Shown here piece after piece: positions 26,430 to 34,987 of a stretch of DNA of 64,000 bases. The DNA is from Alphaproteobacteria bacterium. GTDB lineage: Bacteria; Pseudomonadota; Alphaproteobacteria; Micavibrionales; UBA2020. Location of the stretch: assembly GCA_025934695.1 (NCBI GenBank), contig JAICWS010000001.1:1207301-1271300 (forward strand), in the 5' to 3' direction. Within the stretch, counting starts at the first letter, position 1, and the number at the start of each line of letters is the position of its first letter. Position numbers and translations under genes: made by a program. Under the pieces are notes generated by a model. That model was given only the letters and a program-made list of their open reading frames with translations, made no database searches and was not told where the DNA came from.

Positions 26430-27338
26430 TCAGCCGAGATGCGGGACCGTCAGCTCGTTCTGGCGGCAGGCGGCGGCGACGGTGTTGCCGAGCAGGCAGG
26501 CGATGGTCATGGGACCGACCCCGCCCGGAACCGGCGTAATGTAACCCGCGACCTTCGACACCGCGTCGAAATCCACGTCGCCCACGATCTTGCCTTCGTC
26601 CGTGCGGTTGATGCCGACGTCGATGACGATGGCGCCCGGCTTGACCCAGTCGGCCTTGACGAGCTTCGGCTTGCCGACCGCGACGACGAGGATATCGGCC
26701 TCGCGCGCCACATGCGCGATATTCGGCGTGCGCGAATGGCAGACCGTGATCGTGCAGTTTTCACGCAGCAGCAGCTGCGACACCGGCTTGCCGACGAGGT
26801 GCGAGCGGCCAATGATTACCGCGTGAAGGCCGGACAAATTCTGCTGGATCGTCTTCATCAGGATGACGCAGCCCATCGGCGTGCAGGGCACGAGCCCCGG
26901 CAGGTCCGCCATCAGGCGGCCCATATTCTCGATGTGGAGGCCGTCGACATCCTTGGCGGGGTCGATGGTCTTCAGCACCGTCGCGCTGTCGATCTGCTTG
27001 GGCAGCGGCATCTGGACGAGGATGCCGTTGACCTTCTCGTCTTCGTTGAGCTGGGCGATGAGCTTGAGCAACTCGTCCTGCGAAGTGTTCTGCGGCAGCC
27101 GGTGGACGAAGCCGCGCATGCCCACTTCCTTGGCCGCTTTTTCCTTGTTCGCGACGTAGATGGCGCTGGCCGGATCGTCGCCGACAAGCACGACCGCGAG
27201 GCCGGGGAGGATTTTATGATCGCTGATCAGCACCTCGACATGGCGCTTGATGGACTCGCGCAGCTTTTTGGCGATCGCCTTGCCGTCGATGATTTGCGCC
27301 GCCTGCGCCTCTTCTTTTTTCTTGCTTGCCATTGTCAT
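26430..27338 (-). CDS. folD: Bifunctional methylenetetrahydrofolate dehydrogenase/cyclohydrolase
   Basis: Interconverts 5,10-methylene-, methenyl- and 10-formyl-tetrahydrofolate in one-carbon metabolism. 302 residues with the signatures VGDDPASAIYVANKEKAA (catalytic Lys and Tyr), DVDGLHIENMGRL, IIGRSHLVGKPVSQLLL (NADP site) and TPVPGGVGPMTIACL. Two possible ATGs (27338, 27332) lie behind GGGAG; the first is better spaced. The N-terminus has a charged MASKKKEEAQAA extension before the usual start. Confidence 0.96.
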   Translation of the reverse strand: MTMASKKKEEAQAAQIIDGKAIAKKLRESIKRHVEVLISDHKILPGLAVVLVGDDPASAIYVANKEKAAKEVGMRGFVHRLPQNTSQDELLKLIAQLNEDEKVNGILVQMPLPKQIDSATVLKTIDPAKDVDGLHIENMGRLMADLPGLVPCTPMGCVILMKTIQQNLSGLHAVIIGRSHLVGKPVSQLLLRENCTITVCHSRTPNIAHVAREADILVVAVGKPKLVKADWVKPGAIVIDVGINRTDEGKIVGDVDFDAVSKVAGYITPVPGGVGPMTIACLLGNTVAAACRQNELTVPHLG

Positions 27339-27358
27339 CCATAAACTCCCGAAACGGA

Positions 27359-27640
27359 TTAATAAGTCTTCATGTGAACGAGGATGTTCTGCAGCAGGTA
27401 AATCCCGAAAATGACGACCATCGGCGTCAGGTCGACGCCGCCCAGCGGCGGAATGATCCGGCGCAGGCGGTTGATCAGCGGGTTGGTCGCGGCATTCAGC
27501 AGGTTGCAGAACTTGAAAACCAGCTTGTTGCGCGTGTTCAGCACGTCGAAAACCACCAGCCAGCTCACGACCACCGTCAGGATGATGATCCAGAAATAGA
27601 CATTAAGCGCCAGCAGCAGCAGGTCGATGATCTGGTTCAT
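27359..27640 (-). CDS. YggT family membrane protein
   Basis: A 93-residue protein with two hydrophobic spans (LLLLALNVYFWIIILTVVVSWLV and PMVVIFGIYLLQNILVH) flanking the conserved loop NAATNPLINRLRRIIPPLGGVDLTPM, the hallmark of the YggT (CCB3-like) family. Bacterial members occur near division or proline-metabolism genes, and their role is unclear. It lies 20 bases upstream of folD on the same strand, so is probably co-transcribed with it. GGAAAGG precedes the ATG. Confidence 0.92.
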   Translation of the reverse strand: MNQIIDLLLLALNVYFWIIILTVVVSWLVVFDVLNTRNKLVFKFCNLLNAATNPLINRLRRIIPPLGGVDLTPMVVIFGIYLLQNILVHMKTY

Positions 27641-28002
27641 GAGTTACCTTTCCAACAACCTATCCCGCAGAAGCCATAAAGTCCAGTTTACGGCCCCGCA
27701 TTTGCCACAATCCAGCGCTGCCGCCGCTGCGATCGGGACGATCCAGTATATGCCGCATTCGAGGCAGGAGTTCCGTCAGCATATGGCGGAGTTCGATTAA
27801 AACGAAGGAGCTTGGGCGAGACTTCACCTGACTTATTGGACTCCTCTGACGCGAACCCCAAGGCTCGGAGCGCCGAGCCGTTCTCCGGCTGCCCCTCAAA
27901 GATTTCCCGGAATATTTTTAACCCCTATTGCCGAAGGGAATCGCCTTGACCTGCCGGAACTGCTGGTTCAGCATGTGGCGCATCTACGCGATGGAGGAAA
28001 AA
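27641..28002. other. Gene-free gap of 362 bases
   Basis: Lies between the divergent yggT and cyclophilin genes. An open frame on the minus strand (27660-27899) and an N-terminal extension of the cyclophilin frame cross it but match no protein pattern. No tRNA, clear hairpin terminator or riboswitch was recognised; promoters for both flanking genes are expected here. Confidence 0.5.
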
Positions 28003-28467
28003 ATGGCGGATCAAAAGAATAAGGAAAACCTGGCCTATCTCGAGCTGAAAGACGGCAAGGTCACAATCGAACTGCGTCCCGACCTCGCGCCCAAGCATGT
28101 GGCGCGCATCAAGGAGCTCATCAAGGAAGGTTTTTACGACGGGCTGAAATTCCACCGGGTGATCCCCGGCTTCATGGCCCAGACGGGCTGCCCGCAGGGC
28201 ACCGGTTACGGCGGTTCTGGCAAGAAACTCCCCGCCGAATTCAGCGATGCGCATTTCGTGCGCGGCACGCTCGGTATGGCCCGCGCGCAGGACCCAGACA
28301 GCGGGGATTCACAGTTCTTCATCACCTTCGGCAAGGTGCCGCACCTCGATGGCGAATATACAATCTGGGGACAAGTTGTCGACGGTATGGACCTGGTGGA
28401 CAAAATCGCAACCGGCGAGCCGCCGCGCAATCCCGACAAGATTGTCAAATTCTCGCTCGCCGCCTAA
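28003..28467 (+). CDS. ppiB: Cytosolic peptidyl-prolyl cis-trans isomerase (cyclophilin)
   Basis: A 154-residue cyclophilin that speeds proline isomerisation in folding proteins. It contains the cyclophilin signature FHRVIPGFMAQTG, then GTLGMARAQDPDSGDSQFFITF and WGQVVDGMDLVDKI. The open frame starts at 27928, but GGAGG at 27993-27997 is perfectly spaced for ATG 28003 (MADQKNKENL), so the two earlier in-frame ATG codons are rejected. No signal peptide, hence cytosolic. It is followed after 31 bases by a periplasmic paralogue. Confidence 0.94.
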   Translation: MADQKNKENLAYLELKDGKVTIELRPDLAPKHVARIKELIKEGFYDGLKFHRVIPGFMAQTGCPQGTGYGGSGKKLPAEFSDAHFVRGTLGMARAQDPDSGDSQFFITFGKVPHLDGEYTIWGQVVDGMDLVDKIATGEPPRNPDKIVKFSLAA

Positions 28468-28498
28468 ATTTTTAACTAAACCCTGGAGGAAAGAAACC

Positions 28499-29104
28499 AT
28501 GAAAAAAATACTGCTTGGCCTCGCCCTGGCGCTCTGCCTCGTGGCGAAACTCGCGATGGCGGAAACGCCCGCCACCGACCCTGAGAACACGCTTTATCTT
28601 GACCTCAAAGACGGCCGCGTCGTCATCCAGCTCATGCCCGACGTCGCGCCCAATCACGTCAAGCGCATCAAGGAACTGACCCGCATGCACTTCTATGACG
28701 GGCTCAAGTGGCACCGCGTCATCGACGGCTTCATGGCGCAGACGGGCGATCCGACCGGCACAGGCTCGGGCGGCAGCGGCCAGAACATCAAGGCCGAATT
28801 CAGCAGCCAGCCGTTTGAACGCGGCACCGTGGGCATGGCGCGCGCCAGCAGCCCCGACAGCGCCGACAGCCAGTTCTTCATCTGCTTCGCGCCCGCTCCC
28901 TCGCTGAACGGCCAGTACACGGTTTTCGGCAAGGTCGTCTCGGGCATGGAATTCGTCGACAAGATCAAGCGCGGCGATGCAGCCAATAACGGCACCGTGA
29001 CCGACCCCGACACCATCGTGAAGATGCAGGTCGCGGCCGACGCAGACAAAGCGCCCGCTGCGGATCCGAACAAGGCGGCAGCCCCCGCTCCCGCCAAGCC
29101 GTAA
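28499..29104 (+). CDS. ppiA: Periplasmic peptidyl-prolyl cis-trans isomerase (cyclophilin)
   Basis: A 201-residue cyclophilin with a signal peptide (KKILLGLALALCLVAKLAMA cleaved before ETPA). Domain motifs are WHRVIDGFMAQTGDPTGTGSGG, GMARASSPDSADSQFFICF and GKVVSGMEFVDKI. The C-terminal 25 residues are Ala/Pro-rich (KAPAADPNKAAAPAPA), perhaps a flexible tail. GGAGGA lies eight bases before ATG 28499. It is a tandem relative of the cytosolic copy just upstream and is ended by a strong terminator. Confidence 0.93.
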   Translation: MKKILLGLALALCLVAKLAMAETPATDPENTLYLDLKDGRVVIQLMPDVAPNHVKRIKELTRMHFYDGLKWHRVIDGFMAQTGDPTGTGSGGSGQNIKAEFSSQPFERGTVGMARASSPDSADSQFFICFAPAPSLNGQYTVFGKVVSGMEFVDKIKRGDAANNGTVTDPDTIVKMQVAADADKAPAADPNKAAAPAPAKP

Positions 29105-29126
29105 GACGGCGATTTCGAGCTATTCA

Positions 29127-29169
29127 CAGGGCCTCAGCGCTGATATATGCTGAGGCCCTGAGTTTTTTT
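29127..29169 (+). terminator. Rho-independent terminator after ppiA
   Basis: A perfect 12-base-pair stem, CAGGGCCTCAGC with GCTGAGGCCCTG, a 10-base loop, then AG and seven T. It ends the cyclophilin transcript just before etfB. Confidence 0.9.
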
Positions 29170-29179
29170 GGAGTTGCTT

Positions 29180-29929
29180 ATGAAAATTCTGGTCCCCGTC
29201 AAGCGCGTGGTGGATTTCAACGTCAAGGTGCGCGTCAAGAGCGACCATAGCGGCGTCGAACTCTCGAACGTGAAGATGTCGATGAACCCCTTCTGCGAGA
29301 TCGCGGTGGAAGAAGCCGTGCGCCTGAAAGAAAAGGGCATCGCCAAGGAGATCGTGGTCGTCAGCATCGGCCCCGCGCAGGCGCAGGAGACCATCCGCAC
29401 CGGCCTTGCCATGGGCGCCGACCGCGGCATCCTCATCCAGACGGATGTGGCCGTGGAACCGCTTGGCGTCGCCAAGATCCTGCAGGCGCTCGTCAAAAAG
29501 GAAACGCCCGACCTTATCATCCTGGGCAAACAGTCCATCGACGGCGACAACAACCAGACGGGCCAGATGCTGGCCGCTCTTTTGGGGTGGGGGCAGGCGA
29601 CTTTCGCCTCGAAGGTCGAGAAAACCGACACCGGCTTCAACGTAACGCGCGAAATCGACGGCGGCCTTGAGACGCTGGCGGTCAAGCTGCCCTGCGTCAT
29701 TACCACCGATTTGCGCCTGAACGAGCCGCGCTACGCTTCGCTGCCCAACATTATGAAGGCCAAGCAAAAGCCGCTCGCCACGATGAAGCCCGAAGAGTTG
29801 GGCGTCGATCTGTCGCCGCGCACCGCGGTGCTGAAAGTCACGGAACCCGCTTCGCGCAAGGCCGGCGTCAAGGTCAAGGACGTGGCGGATCTCGTGGGTA
29901 AATTGAAAAACGAAGCGAAGGTGATCTGA
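29180..29929 (+). CDS. etfB: Electron transfer flavoprotein beta subunit
   Basis: AMP-binding subunit of ETF, which carries electrons from acyl-CoA and other dehydrogenases to ETF-ubiquinone oxidoreductase. 249 residues with the opening [14 protein letters not shown], the conserved [21 protein letters not shown], and the ETF beta signature around [31 protein letters not shown] 29180 has GGAG upstream; an in-frame ATG at 29168 is too close to the terminator. etfA follows after two bases. Confidence 0.97.
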   Translation: MKILVPVKRVVDFNVKVRVKSDHSGVELSNVKMSMNPFCEIAVEEAVRLKEKGIAKEIVVVSIGPAQAQETIRTGLAMGADRGILIQTDVAVEPLGVAKILQALVKKETPDLIILGKQSIDGDNNQTGQMLAALLGWGQATFASKVEKTDTGFNVTREIDGGLETLAVKLPCVITTDLRLNEPRYASLPNIMKAKQKPLATMKPEELGVDLSPRTAVLKVTEPASRKAGVKVKDVADLVGKLKNEAKVI

Positions 29930-29931
29930 CC

Positions 29932-30861
29932 ATGGCCGTCCTTCTTGTCGCAGAACATGACAACCAGTCCCTGAAGCCCGCAACGCTGAATGCGGCGACC
30001 GCCGCCAAGGCCTTAGGCGAATTCGATATCCTCGTCGCCGGCCAGAATTGCGCTGGCGTCGCCGATGCCGCAGCTAAAATCCCGGGTTGCCGCAAGGTCC
30101 TGCTGGCTGATGATGCGGCCTACAGCCACCAGCTGGCCGAGAATGTGGCCGCCCTCGTGACGAAGCTGGGCGCGAATTATACGCATATCCTGGCGCCCGC
30201 CACGACCACCGGGAAGAACATGCTGCCGCGGGTGGGCGCGCTGCTTGACGTTCAGCCGCTCTCCGACGTCAGCCAGGTCGTCAGCCCCGATACCTTCGTG
30301 CGCCCCATCTATGCCGGCAATGCCTTTGCGACCGTGCAGTCGAAGGACAAGATCAAGGTCATGACCATCCGCACGACCGCCTTCGACGCAGCGCCCGCTA
30401 CCGGCGGTTCGGCCGCCATCGAAAAAATCGCCTCGGAGGGCGATACCGGCCTCTCTTCGTTCGTGGGCGCGCAGATCACCAAGTCCGAACGCCCCGAATT
30501 GACTGCCGCCCGCATCGTGATTTCCGGCGGGCGCGGCATGGGCAATGGCGCGAATTTCAAGCTGATCGACGCGGTCGCGGACAAACTGGGCGCCGCCGTC
30601 GGCGCGTCGCGCGCGGCGGTGGACGCCGGTTTCGTGCCGAACGATTACCAGGTCGGGCAGACCGGGAAAGTCGTGGCGCCCGAGCTTTACATCGCCGTCG
30701 GCATTTCCGGCGCGATCCAGCACCTGGCGGGCATGAAGGATTCGAAGGTCATCGTCGCGATCAACAAGGATCCCGAGGCGCCGATCTTCCAGGTCGCCGA
30801 CTACGGCCTCGTCCAGGATCTTTTCACGGCATTGCCCGAGCTGGACAAGGCGCTCGGCTGA
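29932..30861 (+). CDS. etfA: Electron transfer flavoprotein alpha subunit
   Basis: FAD-binding partner of EtfB, 309 residues. The C-terminal FAD domain is complete: [57 protein letters not shown] (FAD contacts), and [21 protein letters not shown]. The N-terminal domain begins [13 protein letters not shown], standard for the family. Its stop overlaps the start of a small lipoprotein gene (TGATG). Confidence 0.97.
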   Translation: MAVLLVAEHDNQSLKPATLNAATAAKALGEFDILVAGQNCAGVADAAAKIPGCRKVLLADDAAYSHQLAENVAALVTKLGANYTHILAPATTTGKNMLPRVGALLDVQPLSDVSQVVSPDTFVRPIYAGNAFATVQSKDKIKVMTIRTTAFDAAPATGGSAAIEKIASEGDTGLSSFVGAQITKSERPELTAARIVISGGRGMGNGANFKLIDAVADKLGAAVGASRAAVDAGFVPNDYQVGQTGKVVAPELYIAVGISGAIQHLAGMKDSKVIVAINKDPEAPIFQVADYGLVQDLFTALPELDKALG

Positions 30862-31133
30862 TGCGCAGGGTTATCATCGCCCTCGCTCTTGCAGCCTCGC
30901 TTATTCCCGCGCTGTCCGGCTGCTATACGATGGGTTATTACACGAGCAGGGCGGTGCACACCTTCATCCCGCCCGGCCCGCCGCCCGAGCCGGTCTATGC
31001 CCCCGCGCAGACGTATGGAAACGACCCCGGCCCGCAGGTCGAAAGCGTGCCCGTGCCGCCCGTCGAGCAAGTTCCGCCCTCCGCCCCGGAAGAAGGAACG
31101 CCTGCAGCGCCCGACGATAGCGGCGGGTATTAA
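30861..31133 (+). CDS. Small proline-rich lipoprotein
   Basis: A 90-residue protein. The signal sequence ends in a lipobox (LSGC, Cys21), so it should be lipidated and membrane-anchored. The mature part is proline- and glutamate-rich ([33 protein letters not shown]) with no recognisable domain. It overlaps etfA by one base and so should be co-expressed with it, though a link to electron transfer is not obvious. Convergent with the type I secretion adaptor gene. Confidence 0.7.
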   Translation: MRRVIIALALAASLIPALSGCYTMGYYTSRAVHTFIPPGPPPEPVYAPAQTYGNDPGPQVESVPVPPVEQVPPSAPEEGTPAAPDDSGGY

Positions 31134-31165
31134 AAAGACCTAAGCTTTCGAAGAAACTCCCGCGA

Positions 31166-32560
31166 TTATCTTTCGCGCATTGCTTCCTGCGCCGCCTTTA
31201 TGAACGGCTTGGCCAGGTAAGTCATGACCGTCTTGTGACCCGTCACGATGTCGACGGTCGCCTGCATGCCGGGCGTCACGTCGCAGTCGCGGCCGGCGCA
31301 GCTCTTGCCTGAATCCGTCAGCTTGGTCTGCTTGGTCTTGACGCGCACGTGATAGAAGGCCTCGCCCTTTTCGTTGGTGATGCTGTCGGGGCTGATTTCG
31401 ATGACATCGCCTTCCAGCGAGCCGTAGATCGAAAAGTCGAAGGCCGTCAGGCGCACGATGGCTTTCTGGCCCGGGTGAATGAAGGCGATGTCGCGCGGCT
31501 GGATGTTGGCCTCCACGATCAGCTCATCCTCGAGCGGCACGACCTCCATGATGGTTTCGCCGGGCTTGGCGACGCCGCCGACTGAGAACACTTTAAGGTC
31601 CTTCACGGTGCCGTGGACGGGCGATTTCACTTCCGTGCGCTCGCTCTTGTCGCGATAGGCGGCCAGCGTCTGCTTCACGGTGTTCAGCTCGATCGTCTTC
31701 TCCGCCAGTTCCTTCTGCGCCGAGGCCTTGAAGTCGTTCGACTGCGATTGCAGGCGGCTCTTGACCTCCTCGACAGCCGCCTTGGTGCGCGGCATGGCTT
31801 GGGCTGCGGAATCGAGCTCGGAGCGCTGCGAGGCGATCTTCTGGTCGATCTGCAGCAGTTCTTTCTTGGCGGCGGCGCCTTTTTCGACCATCGGCGCCAC
31901 CATGTTGCGCTCATCCTGCGCGAGCTTCAGCACGCTGCTGGCGTCCGCGATGCGGCGCTGCAGTTCCTCGACCTCGCCCTGCTTCTGGCTGAGCTGGTCC
32001 TTGAGGACGGAGGCTTGGCTGTCCTGCTGCTTCTTGTTGGCGTCGAAGGCGTTCTGCTCCTCGGTGACGGATTCAGGCGCGCCTTTCTTCACATCGTCGG
32101 TGAATTCGGGCTGCGGCTTGCCGTCGGCCTCGGCCTGGAGGCGCTCGGTCGCGGCCAGAAGTCCTAAGTATTTCTGCATCGTCGCGTCGAAATCGGATTT
32201 CGCCTGGATGTTCCGGATGCGCAGGAGGACCTGCCCTTCCTTGACTTCATCCCCTTCCTTGACGAGGAATTCGTCGATGATCCCGCCCTCGAGGCTCTGG
32301 ATGGCCTGGACTTCCTTCGACGGAATGACCCGGCCGGTGCCGCGCGACACCTCGTCGAGCGTCGCGATATTCGCCCAGAGCAGGAAGATGAGCATCACCA
32401 CCCCGATGGAGACGAGGAGAATGTGGTCGCGCAGGTGGATGCCATCGGCTTCCGAGAATTCATCGTCATACTTGCGCGCGAGGTCCAGCTTGCGCAGGTC
32501 GTATTCGCTGTAGTCCTTGTTCTTAGGTGCGGTATTCGTCTTGGCGGCGGCATTATTCAT
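31166..32560 (-). CDS. HlyD-family type I secretion periplasmic adaptor
   Basis: Membrane fusion protein linking the inner-membrane ABC transporter to TolC. 464 residues: a short cytosolic N-terminus, one transmembrane span at about 46-65 (HILLVSIGVVMLIFLLWANI), a lipoyl half-motif (VQAIQSLEGGIIDEFLVKEGDEVKEGQ), a long coiled coil of about 200 residues (Gln/Glu/Lys heptads), the second lipoyl half (VKSPVHGTVKDLKVFSVGGV), and a beta-barrel C-terminal region. Start ATG 32560 lies inside the 3' end of the ABC gene (8-base overlap). Expected to work with the adjacent transporter in exporting the giant adhesin. Confidence 0.93.
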   Translation of the reverse strand: MNNAAAKTNTAPKNKDYSEYDLRKLDLARKYDDEFSEADGIHLRDHILLVSIGVVMLIFLLWANIATLDEVSRGTGRVIPSKEVQAIQSLEGGIIDEFLVKEGDEVKEGQVLLRIRNIQAKSDFDATMQKYLGLLAATERLQAEADGKPQPEFTDDVKKGAPESVTEEQNAFDANKKQQDSQASVLKDQLSQKQGEVEELQRRIADASSVLKLAQDERNMVAPMVEKGAAAKKELLQIDQKIASQRSELDSAAQAMPRTKAAVEEVKSRLQSQSNDFKASAQKELAEKTIELNTVKQTLAAYRDKSERTEVKSPVHGTVKDLKVFSVGGVAKPGETIMEVVPLEDELIVEANIQPRDIAFIHPGQKAIVRLTAFDFSIYGSLEGDVIEISPDSITNEKGEAFYHVRVKTKQTKLTDSGKSCAGRDCDVTPGMQATVDIVTGHKTVMTYLAKPFIKAAQEAMRER

Positions 32561-34817
32561 TGGGAACACCTCCCGGGGCGGAGCGGTACTGGCCTGACTG
32601 AAGCTTGGCGATGACTTCATCGCGCGGACCGGCGGCGATGATGCGGCCGCGGTCCATCAGGATCAGCTTGTCGACGAGGCCCAGGACCGCGCTCTTGTGC
32701 GTGATCAGGATGACCGTCTTGCCCTTGATCAGCTCTTTCAGGTGGCCATAAAGGCGGCGCTCGGAACCCGGGTCGATGGAGGCCGTGGGTTCGTCCAGCA
32801 TCAAAATGGGCGGATCGTAGAGCAGCGCGCGCGCGATCGCGATCGCCTGGCGCTGGCCGCCGGAGAGGTTTTCGCCGCGCTCGCCGATCTGGGTTTCGAG
32901 GCCCGCCTCGGAATCGCGCAGGAAGCTCATGACGCCCGCCATGTCGGCGGCGCGCAGGACGGTGGTGTCGGGTACGGATTCATGTCCCAGCGTGATGTTC
33001 TCGCGCACCGAGCCGAAGAAGAGATAAGGGAACTGCTGCACCACGCCGATATTGCGGCGCAGGTCCGCCGGGTCGATCTGGCGCACGTCGATGCCATCGA
33101 CCTGGATCGAGCCCGCATCGGGCTGGTACAGGTTCAGGATCAGGCGCTCGATGGTCGTCTTGCCCGACCCGACGGCGCCGATGATGCCGATGTGTTCGCC
33201 GGGCTCGATGACGAAATTGATGTTGTTGAGCGCGGGCGTCTTCTGCTTCGGATAACGGAAGACGACATCCTTGAAGTCGATGCGGCCCTTCATGACGGGA
33301 AGGGAAATGAAGGTCTGGTTGGCCGGACGCTCGACGGGAGAGGCCATCAGCTCGTTCAGGCGCACGAGCGATTCCCGCGACTGCGCGAACTTGGTCAGCA
33401 GCCCCGCGATCGAGGCGAGCGGCGCCATGGCGCGGCCCGACAGAACGACGGAGGCGACGAGCGCACCCATCGTCATCTGATGGTCGCCGATCAGATAGGT
33501 GCCGTAGACGACCATCGCGGTCGAGCACAGGTTCGAGGCGAAAACCGCAAAGTTGACGCCAAAGGCGGAAATCGCCCGCGCCTTGATGTTCGTGCGCGAG
33601 TTTTGTTCCGTCATTTCCTCCCACTTGCGCTGGAGGTGGCCTTCGGCCGCCTGCACCTTGATCGTCTCGAGGCCCGACAGCGTCTCGAAAATCAATCCGC
33701 TCTTGTACGCGTTCTCGCGCATGCTTTCCTTGATGGTGCGGTCGAGCGGCCTTTGCAGGAAGATGCCCATGCCCATGACGAGCGGCACCATGGAGATGGG
33801 GATGAGGCACAAGGGTCCCGCTATGATGCCGATCATCGTGATGAAGAGGATCAGGAACGGGAAGTCGATGACGGCGACGATGGTGGCCGAGGTGAAGAAG
33901 TCGCGCAGGGTCTCGAACTCGCGCAGGTTGGAGGCATGCACGCCGACCGACGGCGGGCGCACCGCCATCTTCATGGCGAGCATATGCTCGAAAATGCGCG
34001 CGGAGATGATGTTATCCGCCTTGCGGCCCGCCGTGTCGACGAAATGCGAGCGCAGGTTCTTCAGCGTGAAGTCGAAGACATAGGCGATGAAGACGCCGAA
34101 CGCGAGATACCACAGCGTCGAATAGGCGCTGTTGGGGACAACGCGGTCGTACACGTTCATCGTGAAGAGCGGGCTCGCGATGGCCAGCAGGTTGATGATG
34201 ATCGCGGACACCGCGACTTCATAATAGACCTTGCGGTAGCGGAAAATGGCGCTCCAGAACCAGTCGCGACCTTCCTCGATCTCGGCGGGGCCGGCGCGTC
34301 CGTCGAGGTTCGCGCGCGGGCGCACGAAAAAGGCGTAATCCGCGAACTGGTTTTGCAGCTCGACGGGATCGATGTCGACCGGCGCGTCGGGCGTTTCGGG
34401 GAAAATGACCTCGACGCCCGTCTTGCCGCGCCCGCGCAGGATGCAGGCGTGGTTGCGCTTGAGCACAAGGATGCAGGGCAGGCTCGGGCTTTCGATGATG
34501 TCCTTGAGGCTGCGGCGCACCATGCGCGCGGTCATGCCGATGCGGTCGGCGGCGCGCACGAAGACGGCGGGCGACGCCATCTGCTGGCCGTGGATGGGCA
34601 GGCCGGCCGACAGGGCGGCTGCCGTCGTGCGCCGCCCGTAAGAGGCGGCGACGATGGCCAGGCATTCCATCAGCGGGTCGTCGAGCGAGACGCGCTCGGC
34701 CTCGAGAGGCCAGCTGTGCGGCAAGGTCTTTTCAGGCTTGGGGGCCGCGGGCGCTACTGCCGTATCGCCGCCCTCCCCCGGAATTTTTGCAATGTTTTCA
34801 GCCACTATGACACCCAA
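32553..34817 (-). CDS. Type I secretion ABC transporter/ATPase (LapB-like)
   Basis: A 754-residue exporter with three parts. Residues 40-185 are a C39-peptidase-like domain, probably non-proteolytic as in RTX exporters. Residues 195-480 hold six transmembrane helices. The nucleotide-binding domain has Walker A GAVGSGKTT (about 549), signature NLSGGQRQ (about 645), Walker B ILMLDEPTAS and the switch His in ITHKSAV. The closest pattern is LapB/RtxB-type adhesin exporters. It is preceded by tolC and the adhesin and followed by hlyD on the same strand. An insertion-free, full-length gene. Confidence 0.93.
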   Translation of the reverse strand: MGVIVAENIAKIPGEGGDTAVAPAAPKPEKTLPHSWPLEAERVSLDDPLMECLAIVAASYGRRTTAAALSAGLPIHGQQMASPAVFVRAADRIGMTARMVRRSLKDIIESPSLPCILVLKRNHACILRGRGKTGVEVIFPETPDAPVDIDPVELQNQFADYAFFVRPRANLDGRAGPAEIEEGRDWFWSAIFRYRKVYYEVAVSAIIINLLAIASPLFTMNVYDRVVPNSAYSTLWYLAFGVFIAYVFDFTLKNLRSHFVDTAGRKADNIISARIFEHMLAMKMAVRPPSVGVHASNLREFETLRDFFTSATIVAVIDFPFLILFITMIGIIAGPLCLIPISMVPLVMGMGIFLQRPLDRTIKESMRENAYKSGLIFETLSGLETIKVQAAEGHLQRKWEEMTEQNSRTNIKARAISAFGVNFAVFASNLCSTAMVVYGTYLIGDHQMTMGALVASVVLSGRAMAPLASIAGLLTKFAQSRESLVRLNELMASPVERPANQTFISLPVMKGRIDFKDVVFRYPKQKTPALNNINFVIEPGEHIGIIGAVGSGKTTIERLILNLYQPDAGSIQVDGIDVRQIDPADLRRNIGVVQQFPYLFFGSVRENITLGHESVPDTTVLRAADMAGVMSFLRDSEAGLETQIGERGENLSGGQRQAIAIARALLYDPPILMLDEPTASIDPGSERRLYGHLKELIKGKTVILITHKSAVLGLVDKLILMDRGRIIAAGPRDEVIAKLQSGQYRSAPGGVPNE

Positions 34818-34951
34818 TATGCATCAGCATCTTTCCCAAATGCGGCCCCGGCCAACCGCTTTAAAAAGCGGGAGGACATGAGGGCGGCACGTTAATTGGC
34901 TGGGAATAACCTAGTTCCCCACCCCATAGTTCCAGTCCTGCCCCCCGCCTT

Positions 34952-34981
34952 CGCCCCTTTTTTTCAGTTATTTAAGGGGCG
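34952..34981. repeat. Inverted repeat just downstream of tolC
   Basis: CGCCCCTT (34952-34959) pairs with AAGGGGCG (34974-34981) in the 170-base gap between the tolC-like and ABC genes. It could slow or attenuate transcription, but the T tract lies inside the loop side and not after the stem, so it is not a standard terminator. Confidence 0.35.
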
Positions 34982-34987
34982 GCGGCG

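Noticed and set aside
27660-27899. Minus-strand open frame of 79 codons
   Set aside because: No ribosome binding site, no family pattern and Arg/Ser-rich composition; treated as non-coding.
32697-34895. Plus-strand open frame of 732 codons opposite the ABC exporter
   Set aside because: Antisense shadow of a complete ABC transporter; composition is atypical and there is no recognisable motif.
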